A DNA stretch of 64,000 nucleotides, taken from assembly GCF_017377745.1 (NCBI RefSeq), contig NZ_JAFVMG010000008.1, positions 1-64,000 of the forward strand, written 5' to 3'. The DNA is from Acetobacter suratthaniensis (GTDB lineage: Bacteria; Pseudomonadota; Alphaproteobacteria; Acetobacterales; Acetobacteraceae). Position 1 is the first letter of the stretch. Every line of letters starts with the position of its first letter. Made by a program: the position numbers and the translations under genes. Positions 1 through 7,470 of the stretch are shown here, piece after piece. The notes under the pieces were generated by a model that saw nothing but the letters and a program-made list of their open reading frames with translations, was not told where the DNA came from and ran no database searches.

Positions 1-320
1 GCCGAATGCTCAAGCGCCCGCGCGCGCATCGGATGATCAAGGGAGATCTCCGTAGTTTCTTCCGGCTGCTCTTCCGTATCCATCGGGCCGGGCCGGGCTC
101 AGCGGGGCAATTCTGGCGGATGCTGGCAGACTGTGTCCTGCATAATCCAAAAGCATTGCCGTATGTGGTTATGACCAGCGCGCTGTATTTGCACCTCGGT
201 CCTTTTGCTCGGCAGGTTGTTGAAGAAATCGATCGGGAAATCATCAACCTCGATCAAGATCGCTGGGAGAAGCCCCGTCTCCAGCAGAATTCTGCCAAGG
301 AACTACTTCAACCAGTCTGA
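1..320 (+). CDS. B12-binding radical SAM protein, C-terminal fragment (gene continues upstream of window)
   Basis: The reading frame is open to the left edge of the window, so the first ATG seen (position 6) is probably internal and this is the 3' end of a longer gene. The visible 100 or so residues resemble the DUF4070-type tail of B12-binding radical SAM proteins: a basic stretch, then the helix-rich segment around QFWRMLADCVLHNP and YLHLGPFARQVV. In that family the N-terminal two thirds carry the cobalamin-binding and CxxxCxxC radical SAM domains, which would lie outside the window. Such proteins in acetic acid bacteria often act in hopanoid or lipid modification, but nothing here fixes the substrate. 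Family call from the tail only, so moderate confidence. Confidence 0.6.
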   Translation, partial: RMLKRPRAHRMIKGDLRSFFRLLFRIHRAGPGSAGQFWRMLADCVLHNPKALPYVVMTSALYLHLGPFARQVVEEIDREIINLDQDRWEKPRLQQNSAKELLQPV

Positions 321-457
321 TCGGAAATTTTTGTCAACCAAGTCGATATCTAAACGCAGATGCTGGTTCTGAAGTGACATTAGGAAAAAATTTTCCGATG
401 AGACTTCAGAATAGCGTCAAGATTTCGCGTTTACGATCCGTAAAGCTGATTGGCGGC

Positions 458-1561
458 TCAGTAAGGTGATTCCATCTCCCGATTATTAATTCTTTCAAAG
501 ATGGGTTTTGTAGTATTATGGAAATATTGGAGGGAAAATTTCTTATAACTGATATCTTTATACCCTCGGAAAAATATAACTCCATTATTAAGATCTGATA
601 ATGCTGTCCAGACAGTATATTCAGTAACGGTTTTTCCTGATTCTTTCTGTGTCTCGCCCCCTAACGTATCGGTGGTAATATTCTTCATACGATCAAAACG
701 ATTCATTATGTGTGCAAGAATATTGATCGCATCTCCTGTCGACTGAGCCAGTGGGGCGTAACTGGTGTAGTAAACGCCACGAATAAAGCGTCCGACAGAC
801 GTGTCTGACGATGGCAAGTCTGAAGCCGCAATCCCACTATCCGGCTGCACCACTTTTATGCCACCCAGAACAGCTGAAGATCTGTCTTTATTGGTCAATT
901 GCGTGTAATTATTCAAATTCTGGAGGTGCCACTGAAAATCAGGGCCGTTGGTCATGACCTTTGTGGGGTTGTCATAAACATGAAATTTCCCATTAAGTGC
1001 TTCTACGACAATACTTCCTCCTTTTTTGTCGTAAAATGCAAAATGGAAGGGTGATTTTACGCCCCCTAATTTGGCCAGGACTGGAGACCAGAAATGCCCT
1101 TTATTCACAGCTTCTTTGACATCATCTACCGTTGCAAAACTGGCGAGCGCCCACTCTCCTAGCGATGTAACTGGGATAGAATCATGGTAATCTGATGTTG
1201 TGAGCGGAGTGAGTGTAGCTTCAGGCACCATATTAGCGCTGAAAGACAGACCAGCACCGTTCATGCCCTCAAGCATGTTGTGATCGTCTCCATCCTGATA
1301 AACTGACGTTGTAATCGCCAAAATAGGATACAGAGCCTGATAATGTGCTCCAGCACCACCGTCAGGTGATTTTTTTTGGAATGCTGTCTCAGCTGGATAG
1401 AAGGTCAACCATGACGGCAAGTCTTCTGGGAGCTCCAATGTACGGCCATGGAAAACGTGACCGTTCTTATCTGTGATCGCCAAGCTTGAACACGCCTGTA
1501 CGATTGAAGGAAAAAGAAAAACAGTAGGAAATACCATATTAAGAAGAGACCTGATTTTCAT
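458..1561 (-). CDS. exported linear amide C-N hydrolase (choloylglycine hydrolase / penicillin V acylase family)
   Basis: A 367-residue Ntn-hydrolase. Residues 1-23 form a Sec signal peptide ending in VQA, and the next residue, Cys24, begins the mature protein (ACSSLAITD); in this family an N-terminal Cys is the nucleophile, so signal cleavage would itself expose the active site. Other family positions are recognisable: Arg40 sixteen residues after the Cys, Glu43 where bile salt hydrolases have Asp, the N-G-P in MTNGPDF and an Arg in VGRFIRG. Substrates in the family include conjugated bile salts, penicillin V and acyl-homoserine lactones; for an environmental Gram-negative the latter two are more plausible, but that is inference. 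An AGGAAG ribosome site precedes the ATG. The gene is visibly AT-richer than most of the window, suggesting transfer. Confidence 0.85.
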   Translation of the reverse strand: MKIRSLLNMVFPTVFLFPSIVQACSSLAITDKNGHVFHGRTLELPEDLPSWLTFYPAETAFQKKSPDGGAGAHYQALYPILAITTSVYQDGDDHNMLEGMNGAGLSFSANMVPEATLTPLTTSDYHDSIPVTSLGEWALASFATVDDVKEAVNKGHFWSPVLAKLGGVKSPFHFAFYDKKGGSIVVEALNGKFHVYDNPTKVMTNGPDFQWHLQNLNNYTQLTNKDRSSAVLGGIKVVQPDSGIAASDLPSSDTSVGRFIRGVYYTSYAPLAQSTGDAINILAHIMNRFDRMKNITTDTLGGETQKESGKTVTEYTVWTALSDLNNGVIFFRGYKDISYKKFSLQYFHNTTKPIFERINNREMESPY

Positions 1562-1964
1562 GATTTTCTTCCTGGAGTTAATTTTAATAATTAAGCAAAC
1601 AAGATTATTTTCTCTATAGAGAGCTTTTTACACGACAGTAAAAATCATCTCCAACTCAAGATGCGAAACCTCTAGAACAATATATTGTGCATAGAGTTCC
1701 CGAAATGGTCGATTTTATGACCTAATTTTTTAAGCGGCCGACCTAAGCTATACTGGCTGGTTATGTGGCCCCCATAGCATCGCGTTTTTTCTCGAGCTTA
1801 CGATGCCGACTGTTTTCACAACCCTCTACATACAAAAAGGATCAAGCCTTGCACTCCAGGACGGAAATTCTTCGCTCAGTCCATGAAATAAAACAAACGA
1901 CGCTCTAAATGCCCAAACAGAGCATTGAGATCATGTTAAAGTCGTCATTCCGCTTTCCACCCTA
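1562..1964. other. gene-free stretch upstream of the amide hydrolase gene
   Basis: About 400 bases without a supportable gene. The part next to the hydrolase start is AT-rich and should hold its promoter (reading leftwards); it contains a perfect 12-base palindrome TCTCTATAGAGA at 1611-1622. I could not recognise a terminator, RNA gene or mobile element in the remainder. Confidence 0.4.
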
Positions 1965-3479
1965 TCATGACCCTTCAAACATATCGTCCGGAGGTAACGG
2001 CAGCATTTGCGCGAGATATTGCGAAAGCCGCGGTTCAAGCCCATCGGAGGAAAAAATCCCGGCGATGTAACCATCCGGACGCACGAGCACCCACTGACCA
2101 GGGTCGATCCCGTACGCCTCGGCGATATGGCCATTATCGTCGATGAGTTCCTGCCCCGCGCCGACAGTGACGATACGGACGCCAGCAATGGCCGGCGGTC
2201 GGTCACGCGGCTGGTAGCCCAGCAATATCCAGTCAGACCCTTTAAAAACCGTGAACAGCCGTGTCTGCTGCCCGGCCTGTCCGCGACAGGGCGCATCGGG
2301 TGCGCGATCGCCCGCCTGCACTTTTCCGCTCACCGAACCGGTTACGTTCAACGCTGAACTGCGGTAGCCGAGGTCGAGCTGACGCGCCTCGCGATCGCGC
2401 CGCATGGTGCCCTGCTTTGCTTCACCGAGCAGTCGCATCGAGAGACGTAGCATGTTCGACGCGATCGGTCGGCGCTCCGCCTCGTAGCTGTCGAGCAGCG
2501 CTTCTGGTGCGCCCGCAAGCACGGAGGCCAGCTTCCAGCCGAGATTATAGGCGTCCTGCACGCTGGTATTGAGACCCTGACCACCGGTTGGCGGATGAAC
2601 ATGCGCGGCGTCCCCCGCGATAAAGACCCGCCCAACCCTGTAGCGATCGGCCAAACGGGCACTCATTACATAGGCCGAGGACCAGGACACGGAGCGGACG
2701 ATAATATCCCTTCTGCCAGTCCGGACCCCAATGAGCGTGGTCAGCCCGGCCGGAGATAAATCGATCTCTCCCTCCATGGCTACGGGAGCCTGAAGCTGGA
2801 ACAGGTCCGTTCCCGCCAGAGGGCAGATCATCACCTGTGTCTCGGGTGAACCGAGCTGAAAGCGGTGCCAAGCGGACCGATCAAGACCTTCCAGCCGCAC
2901 ATCGGCAACGATCGCACGAACCCCCAGTGCTTCTCCCGGAAAATCGATCGCCAATGCATGACGCACAAAACTGCGGCCACCATCGGTTCCGACAAGGAAG
3001 CGGGCACGGATCACTTGCTCGCCAGTCTCCTGTTCCATCCTCGCCGTAACGCCATAGGCGTCCTGTTCAAATCCGGTCAGTCGTGTCCCAAAGTGTGGAT
3101 GATGGCCAAGCTCAGCAAGCCGCTCCCGCATGACGGCCTCGGTTGCAAACTGCGGCAGCATCAGCGGCGCGGCATAGGGCTCGGCTGCGGTCGGGAAGAC
3201 TTCCGCCTCTGTCAGAAGCGACACCGTATGGGTACCATCAGGGCGATACTGACACAGTGGTGGATAGGGCCCGCCTGCCGCGGCCATACGATCAACGAAG
3301 CCAAGATCCTCAAAAATCTCCATCGTCCGGGGCTGGATGCCCTTGCCACGCGATCCGTTGAACGGCTGCGCGTTCTGCTCGATCAATTGGAACGAAACCC
3401 CGCGTCGGGCGAGATCGATGGCAAGTGTCAGGCCTGCGGCCCCCGCACCCGAGATCAGGACGTCTGTATCGAAAGACAC
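1965..3479 (-). CDS. FAD-dependent aromatic-type monooxygenase (PheA/TfdB/UbiH-like)
   Basis: A 504-residue group A flavoprotein monooxygenase. The FAD dinucleotide fold is at residues 7-35 (GAGAAGLTLAIDLARRG, then E for ribose), the second FAD/NADPH motif is GTDGGRSFVRHAL near residue 165, and the third is GDAAHVHPPTGGQGLN near residue 290. The C-terminal 120 residues form the thioredoxin-like tail typical of the phenol hydroxylase/PgaE subgroup. Such enzymes hydroxylate phenols or polyketide-like aromatics with NAD(P)H and O2; the substrate cannot be read from sequence. The start is GTG at 3479 with GGAG nine bases upstream. It is divergent from a MarR regulator 67 bases away, the usual arrangement for aromatic-induced control. 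Confidence 0.85.
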   Translation of the reverse strand: MSFDTDVLISGAGAAGLTLAIDLARRGVSFQLIEQNAQPFNGSRGKGIQPRTMEIFEDLGFVDRMAAAGGPYPPLCQYRPDGTHTVSLLTEAEVFPTAAEPYAAPLMLPQFATEAVMRERLAELGHHPHFGTRLTGFEQDAYGVTARMEQETGEQVIRARFLVGTDGGRSFVRHALAIDFPGEALGVRAIVADVRLEGLDRSAWHRFQLGSPETQVMICPLAGTDLFQLQAPVAMEGEIDLSPAGLTTLIGVRTGRRDIIVRSVSWSSAYVMSARLADRYRVGRVFIAGDAAHVHPPTGGQGLNTSVQDAYNLGWKLASVLAGAPEALLDSYEAERRPIASNMLRLSMRLLGEAKQGTMRRDREARQLDLGYRSSALNVTGSVSGKVQAGDRAPDAPCRGQAGQQTRLFTVFKGSDWILLGYQPRDRPPAIAGVRIVTVGAGQELIDDNGHIAEAYGIDPGQWVLVRPDGYIAGIFSSDGLEPRLSQYLAQMLPLPPDDMFEGS

Positions 3480-3499
3480 TGGCAGCTCCGCGAATCAAT

Positions 3500-3559
3500 G
3501 TGTATTATTCACGTATATGAGAGTGACGCCAAAGGCAACGAGAAACGTGAATAATGCAC
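3500..3559. promoter_or_regulatory. inverted repeat between the monooxygenase and MarR genes (probable MarR operator)
   Basis: GTGTATTATTCAC at 3500-3512 is the reverse complement, with one mismatch, of GTGAATAATGCAC at 3547-3559. The arms are 34 bases apart and the right arm includes the proposed GTG start of the MarR gene. Position and symmetry fit an operator through which the regulator controls both divergent genes. That MarR binds here is inference. Confidence 0.5.
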
Positions 3560-3999
3560 ACGATCCTGAAATCCTGCGCGGACTGCATACCGCAATCATT
3601 GATCTTGTCGATGAAATCAACCGCCCCCGCCGTGACGATCGCCTGATCGAAGAAGCCGGGATTCCACTGGATCGAGCCCTTTTCCCGCTTCTGGCACGGG
3701 TGTGGCGTTACGGCCCTATCGGCGTTGTCGAACTCGCAGACCGGACGGGGCGCGATCATACGACGATCAGCCGACAAATGAGTAAGCTGGAAGACCTGGA
3801 GCTTATTGAGCGCAAGCCGTCCATAACGGATAGGCGTGTTCGCGAAGCGACAGTGACTGAAAAGGGACAGGAAATGATCGACCTGCTGAACGCGGCCCGT
3901 GAGAGGCTGGCGAACCGCATTCTCGTCGACTGGACCGATGAAGACCTCGATCAGTTGAGAACGCTTTTGCGGCGCTTTGCTGACGATTTGATGCGATGA
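3547..3999 (+). CDS. MarR-family transcriptional regulator
   Basis: About 150 residues with a winged helix-turn-helix: the recognition region reads GVVELADRTGRDHTTISRQM, followed by KLEDLELIERKPSITDRR, the MarR wing with its conserved D-R-R. Flanking helices supply the dimer interface. Start choice: GTG at 3547 gives a protein beginning VNNAHDPEIL, the usual family length; an in-frame ATG at 3517 would add ten residues but has no ribosome site. The gene diverges from the FAD monooxygenase and most likely represses it until an aromatic ligand binds; this is inferred from arrangement and family habit. Confidence 0.85.
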   Translation: MNNAHDPEILRGLHTAIIDLVDEINRPRRDDRLIEEAGIPLDRALFPLLARVWRYGPIGVVELADRTGRDHTTISRQMSKLEDLELIERKPSITDRRVREATVTEKGQEMIDLLNAARERLANRILVDWTDEDLDQLRTLLRRFADDLMR

Positions 4000-4149
4000 T
4001 AAATCCAATGCAAATCTGTCATCAGAACCAAAGTCGTCTGCTTCTCTCGTAAGGCTGTATGTCGTCTTCAATGACGAAACAGACAGGCGATAAACGTTTT
4101 CTAAATGGACATCAGACGATCAGAAGGGCTTTTCTGAAAACTATGTGTT

Positions 4150-4640
4150 AGGATCAGGACTCATAGCCAGAACAAGACGGTTACAGCGAGGCAGATTGCC
4201 GAGAAGAAGACGGTCGGGCATCTGTCATAGCGTGTTGCGACCCGTCTCCAGTCTTTGAGCCTGCCGAACATGATTTCGATACGGTTGCGTCTTTTGTATT
4301 TCCGTTTGTCGTATTTGACCGGTTTTCCACGAGATTTTCGGCCAGGAATACAGGGTTTGATCCCTTTTTCCTCCAGGGCAGCCGCCCCGGTGTAATCACT
4401 GACCTGCCCTGCTGTCATGAAGAAGTCGAGCGGACGTCCGTTCCGGTCGGTGACGGCATGCAGCTTCGTATTCATCCCGCCTTTGGTCCGCCCGATCAGA
4501 CGGCCTGAGCCCCTTTTTTAACCGCAGGCTTGACGCCGTGCGATGGGCCTTGAGATAGGTCGCATCAATCATGACCGTCTGAGGCTCAGCCTTGCCGGTA
4601 GCCAGTCCCTCCATCATGCGGATGAATATCCCCATAGGGT
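4150..4640 (-). mobile_element. decayed IS5-family transposase (5' truncated, frameshifted, internal deletion)
   Basis: Two overlapping frames read as pieces of one IS5-type transposase. The upstream piece (minus strand from about 4640) has IFIRMMEGLATGKAEP and VMIDATYLKAHRTASS with the first catalytic Asp; the downstream piece (4475 to 4161) runs from MNTKLHAVTDRNGRPL to the end with the catalytic Glu in RNRIEIMFGRLKDW. The frame changes at an A6G4 run (4510-4519). Between SDYTGAAAL and EEKGIKPC about 25 residues usual in this family, including the second Asp of the DDE triad, are missing. The N-terminal 70 or so residues are absent too. It therefore cannot be active. TCAGGACTCAT near 4154-4164 may be part of the old terminal repeat. 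Confidence 0.8.
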
Positions 4641-5085
4641 CAGAAACATTCCCGCATATAGCCACCCCAGACATGCCTTATGTGTCGGACAAAACTCTTG
4701 CCGGAAAAATCATTTTTTTATGTTCGGAAACACCAGACCCGCTTTTTCTCTACGCCGTAACCATTGAAAATCACGGTCCATGGAAAGAAAAAGGAACACC
4801 ACTAACATCGTATCTCGATCATCTTAAAAAGAGCGATACAATGATCGGCGATATCATGAAAGCCTTAGCCATTCATGATCGCTCTGCATTATTTGTTTTT
4901 TTTGGAGATCATAGGCCCTCTATTCCACCACGACAGAACGCAGCACCCCTTATTTTGCAATTCCATTCTCAAAAGAAAACGCAAACATACAAGAGGCCAC
5001 AAAAAGCACGATCACACCGGCTCAGTTACACGAACTTATTGAAGGAAAAAATAAACTATATAGAAATAACAAATATAATGTGTAG
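4632..5085 (+). pseudogene. LTA synthase / phosphoglycerol transferase-like sulfatase-fold gene, C-terminal remnant
   Basis: The plus strand encodes a fragment resembling the C-terminal half of membrane LtaS/OpgB-type phosphoglycerol transferases: FLYAVTIENHGPWKEKG, then LDHLKKSDTMIGDIMKAL and VFFGDHRPSIP, which carries the family's metal-binding D-H. After this motif the frame shifts (about 4930-4950); the continuation in another frame reads STPYFAIPF and TPAQLHELIEGKNK to a TAG at 5083-5085. The 5' end is cut off by the IS remnant at about 4632, so the membrane domain and catalytic Thr are missing. Truncation plus frameshift mark it as dead. It was probably a periplasmic glycan or capsule modifying enzyme. 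Confidence 0.7.
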
Positions 5086-5219
5086 CTTCAGCGCAACATT
5101 CATACAGGCCAATTCATCACCCACCATCCATAAAGGGTATCCTGACTGCTCAAAGCATTGACAAAAAATGAGCAATTCCATAAAAAATTACTATTTATAA
5201 TACACAGATTGTAAAACAC

Positions 5220-7055
5220 TTGACCGAAAAAACAAAAAAAAATCCCACCAAAGCAGAACTGCAACGGCAGCCCATAAGCTATCCTATTTATTGTCTGCTT
5301 ATGATTCTGTTCTGGGTTCTGTTCAAACTCTTTGACCCCCTGGCAATGGAAAGCGCTACCAAAGCATCATCTGCCCGCTTTCTCTCAGGTCTTTCAGATG
5401 CTTTTTATGGCATGCAGGAAAATCCAGCACGCGATCGCATTGCCGTTGTAGAAATAACCGATACCGATTTAAGTTCTAAATATTTCGATTCAACATGGCC
5501 TCTTACCTATGCCCGCCATGCTGAACTGATTGACCGCATGCTGGATGCAAAACCGGCAGCAATCATGATTGATGTTCGGTTTAATGCCGAACGATCAGGT
5601 GAAAGCCTTCATGAGGCTTTTGATCCCATCATTGCCAGAGCACGGACAATGGGTATTCCTCTTTTGTTTGCTCGCGGAAAACTCGATCCAGAATACAGTG
5701 ACCTTCCCGCCCCCTTAACTGACCTGCAAGTTATCAATGGCTGGGATATGCGCACAGGCTTCTACCCGCTTCTGCTCGCTCCACCAGCCCCCCAGACAGA
5801 AGAACACTCCACATCGCAGAAAAGCGAAGAAGCTGAGGAAGAAGCACCCAAGACTATACCTGTGGCAGCTTTCGCCATGTACAGAGCACTCTGCGCCAAT
5901 GGTTGGCAGAAATCATGCCCTGCGGACCTATCAGAGCATACCTTCGGCCAACCACTTGTCGAACGATGGGGACTTCGCGCCCCCCTCAGTCAAACCCTTT
6001 ATGCGAAAACCGATGGCTGCGCTTTCGATGCTCGTGACAAACCCTTTGCCCGCATATCCGATGCACTCACAATCGCTGCTCGCGCATTATTCGGTTATTT
6101 TAGCGAGGATATCCGTCAAAACTGTCAGTATCATCTAACATTACCGGCCCGCTATCTGGATCGTAATCTGGAGCCGAATATCAAAAACATTGAACCTGCC
6201 TTAAAAAATCGGGCAGTCTTCTATGGCACACAGATTAATGGTGATCATGATATAGTCGATGTTCCCATGATTGGCGCAGTCCCCGGCGTGCAGGAACATG
6301 CCATGGCTCTGGATAATCTTCTGACTTACAATGAGGACTATTTCCGAGAACCTGGTGAATGGTTAAGCTGGAAATTTGTAAAAATTGATTCCGCAGAACT
6401 GCTTGAGTTTTTTGTATGGATGCTATTTATCACGTATAGTTACACTAAAATTTCATCCCCCACTCAATACACTCCTCGAAAATGGAAAATTATATTCTCC
6501 ATAACAGCACTGGTTCTTATGAGCGGCATCGGATGCTTATATGGCATGAATAAATTCCATCAATATGACCTGCTGCTCGCTTTTGGTCTATTTTGTATCA
6601 TGCTCAACTGGTACGCCTGTTCCCAGAACATGACGGGCCGCATAGCAGAAACCATCAGCGCTTATCCCTTGCTTACAGGTCTTTCCATCATTCTGCTTTC
6701 CATAGGATTGCTTGGCGTGGACATAAGCCTGCTTCGTCATAGCACTTACGGCATTGCCCCTCTGTGCATTGCATATGCAGCGCTGGCTATCCTCCTGTGC
6801 ATTTCCATTGTCTTACTAAAAGTGAGAGAGCATCTTTATTTTGGAAAACTCTTGCTCTGTGTGACGATGGTTGCTGTTATGTTTGTGCTGAACGAAGATT
6901 TTCTATTGTGGCCAATGGAAGACTGGGTCGGTTTTGTACTGCTCTGGCTTGCTTTGGACGAAACAAAAGAAAAACCCGGTTTTGTTAGCACGCTACTGGA
7001 ATACCTGCCGAAAAAACACGTCCTCTCCACCCAGAGCGATATGAAAAAGGAATAA
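5220..7055 (+). CDS. CHASE2-domain integral membrane protein
   Basis: A 611-residue protein. An N-terminal membrane segment (about residues 22-42) leads into a long extracytoplasmic part with CHASE2 features: RIAVVEITDTDLSSKY, then WPLTYARHAELIDRML, AAIMIDVRF and a late VFYGTQINGDHD. The C-terminal 220 residues hold about six or seven hydrophobic segments and end in a short charged tail. CHASE2 is an extracellular sensory domain normally joined to a kinase, cyclase or other output; no output domain is visible here. The predicted start is TTG at 5220 with no clear ribosome site; the next in-frame ATG is at residue 28, inside the first membrane segment, so TTG is preferred. First gene of an apparent operon with a small secreted protein and an M48 protease. 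Base composition is AT-rich compared with the window. Confidence 0.75.
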   Translation: MTEKTKKNPTKAELQRQPISYPIYCLLMILFWVLFKLFDPLAMESATKASSARFLSGLSDAFYGMQENPARDRIAVVEITDTDLSSKYFDSTWPLTYARHAELIDRMLDAKPAAIMIDVRFNAERSGESLHEAFDPIIARARTMGIPLLFARGKLDPEYSDLPAPLTDLQVINGWDMRTGFYPLLLAPPAPQTEEHSTSQKSEEAEEEAPKTIPVAAFAMYRALCANGWQKSCPADLSEHTFGQPLVERWGLRAPLSQTLYAKTDGCAFDARDKPFARISDALTIAARALFGYFSEDIRQNCQYHLTLPARYLDRNLEPNIKNIEPALKNRAVFYGTQINGDHDIVDVPMIGAVPGVQEHAMALDNLLTYNEDYFREPGEWLSWKFVKIDSAELLEFFVWMLFITYSYTKISSPTQYTPRKWKIIFSITALVLMSGIGCLYGMNKFHQYDLLLAFGLFCIMLNWYACSQNMTGRIAETISAYPLLTGLSIILLSIGLLGVDISLLRHSTYGIAPLCIAYAALAILLCISIVLLKVREHLYFGKLLLCVTMVAVMFVLNEDFLLWPMEDWVGFVLLWLALDETKEKPGFVSTLLEYLPKKHVLSTQSDMKKE

Positions 7056-7109
7056 CATCACAGACAAACCGCACCCTCGTAACGACATAAACCAAAACAG
7101 GATATTAAA

Positions 7110-7466
7110 ATGAAAAAATATTTTATTGCACTGGCACTTTCCATAATGCCATCCATCAGCTCAGCCGCAACGGTTCTGAGCACATTTGACCTGCCCACCA
7201 TCACAAGCTTTACGGAAAACGGCCAGGCTGGAGAAAAAATTCCTGCCTCAGCCGTGATCGGTAAGGAGGTTATTGGTGTCGTGCCCGGTGCTTACAAACT
7301 TCTTAAAATCCAGACAGATCAGGGCGTTATTTTTGTACGCCCGGCCGCAGTCAAGGTCGATGTCCCCCCGAGCAGCCTACCAATGCTCACGTGCAAGCAA
7401 GGCGTCGCCCCCGGTATGACCACAAGCCAGATACGCGGCAGCAACGGCCTGACAGATGGGTGCTAA
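7110..7466 (+). CDS. small exported protein of unknown function
   Basis: A 118-residue protein that I do not recognise. Residues 1-20 are a clear Sec signal peptide (MKKYFIALALSIMPSISSAA). The mature part is about 98 residues, mostly beta-prone, with a compact central segment (GKEVIGVVPGAYKLLKIQTD, then GVIFVRPAAVKVD) that looks like a small beta-barrel or SH3-like fold. There are two cysteines near the C-terminus (LTCKQG and the last residue), which could pair in the periplasm. It lies 54 bases after the CHASE2 gene and its stop is five bases before the likely ATG of the M48 protease gene, so it is probably co-translated with it and may be a partner, inhibitor or ligand of one of them. Confidence 0.7.
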   Translation: MKKYFIALALSIMPSISSAATVLSTFDLPTITSFTENGQAGEKIPASAVIGKEVIGVVPGAYKLLKIQTDQGVIFVRPAAVKVDVPPSSLPMLTCKQGVAPGMTTSQIRGSNGLTDGC

Positions 7467-7470
7467 CACC

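Noticed and set aside
3505..4071. Long minus-strand frame (188 codons) opposite the MarR gene
   Set aside because: It has no family likeness and lies antisense to a clear MarR protein; a coding shadow.
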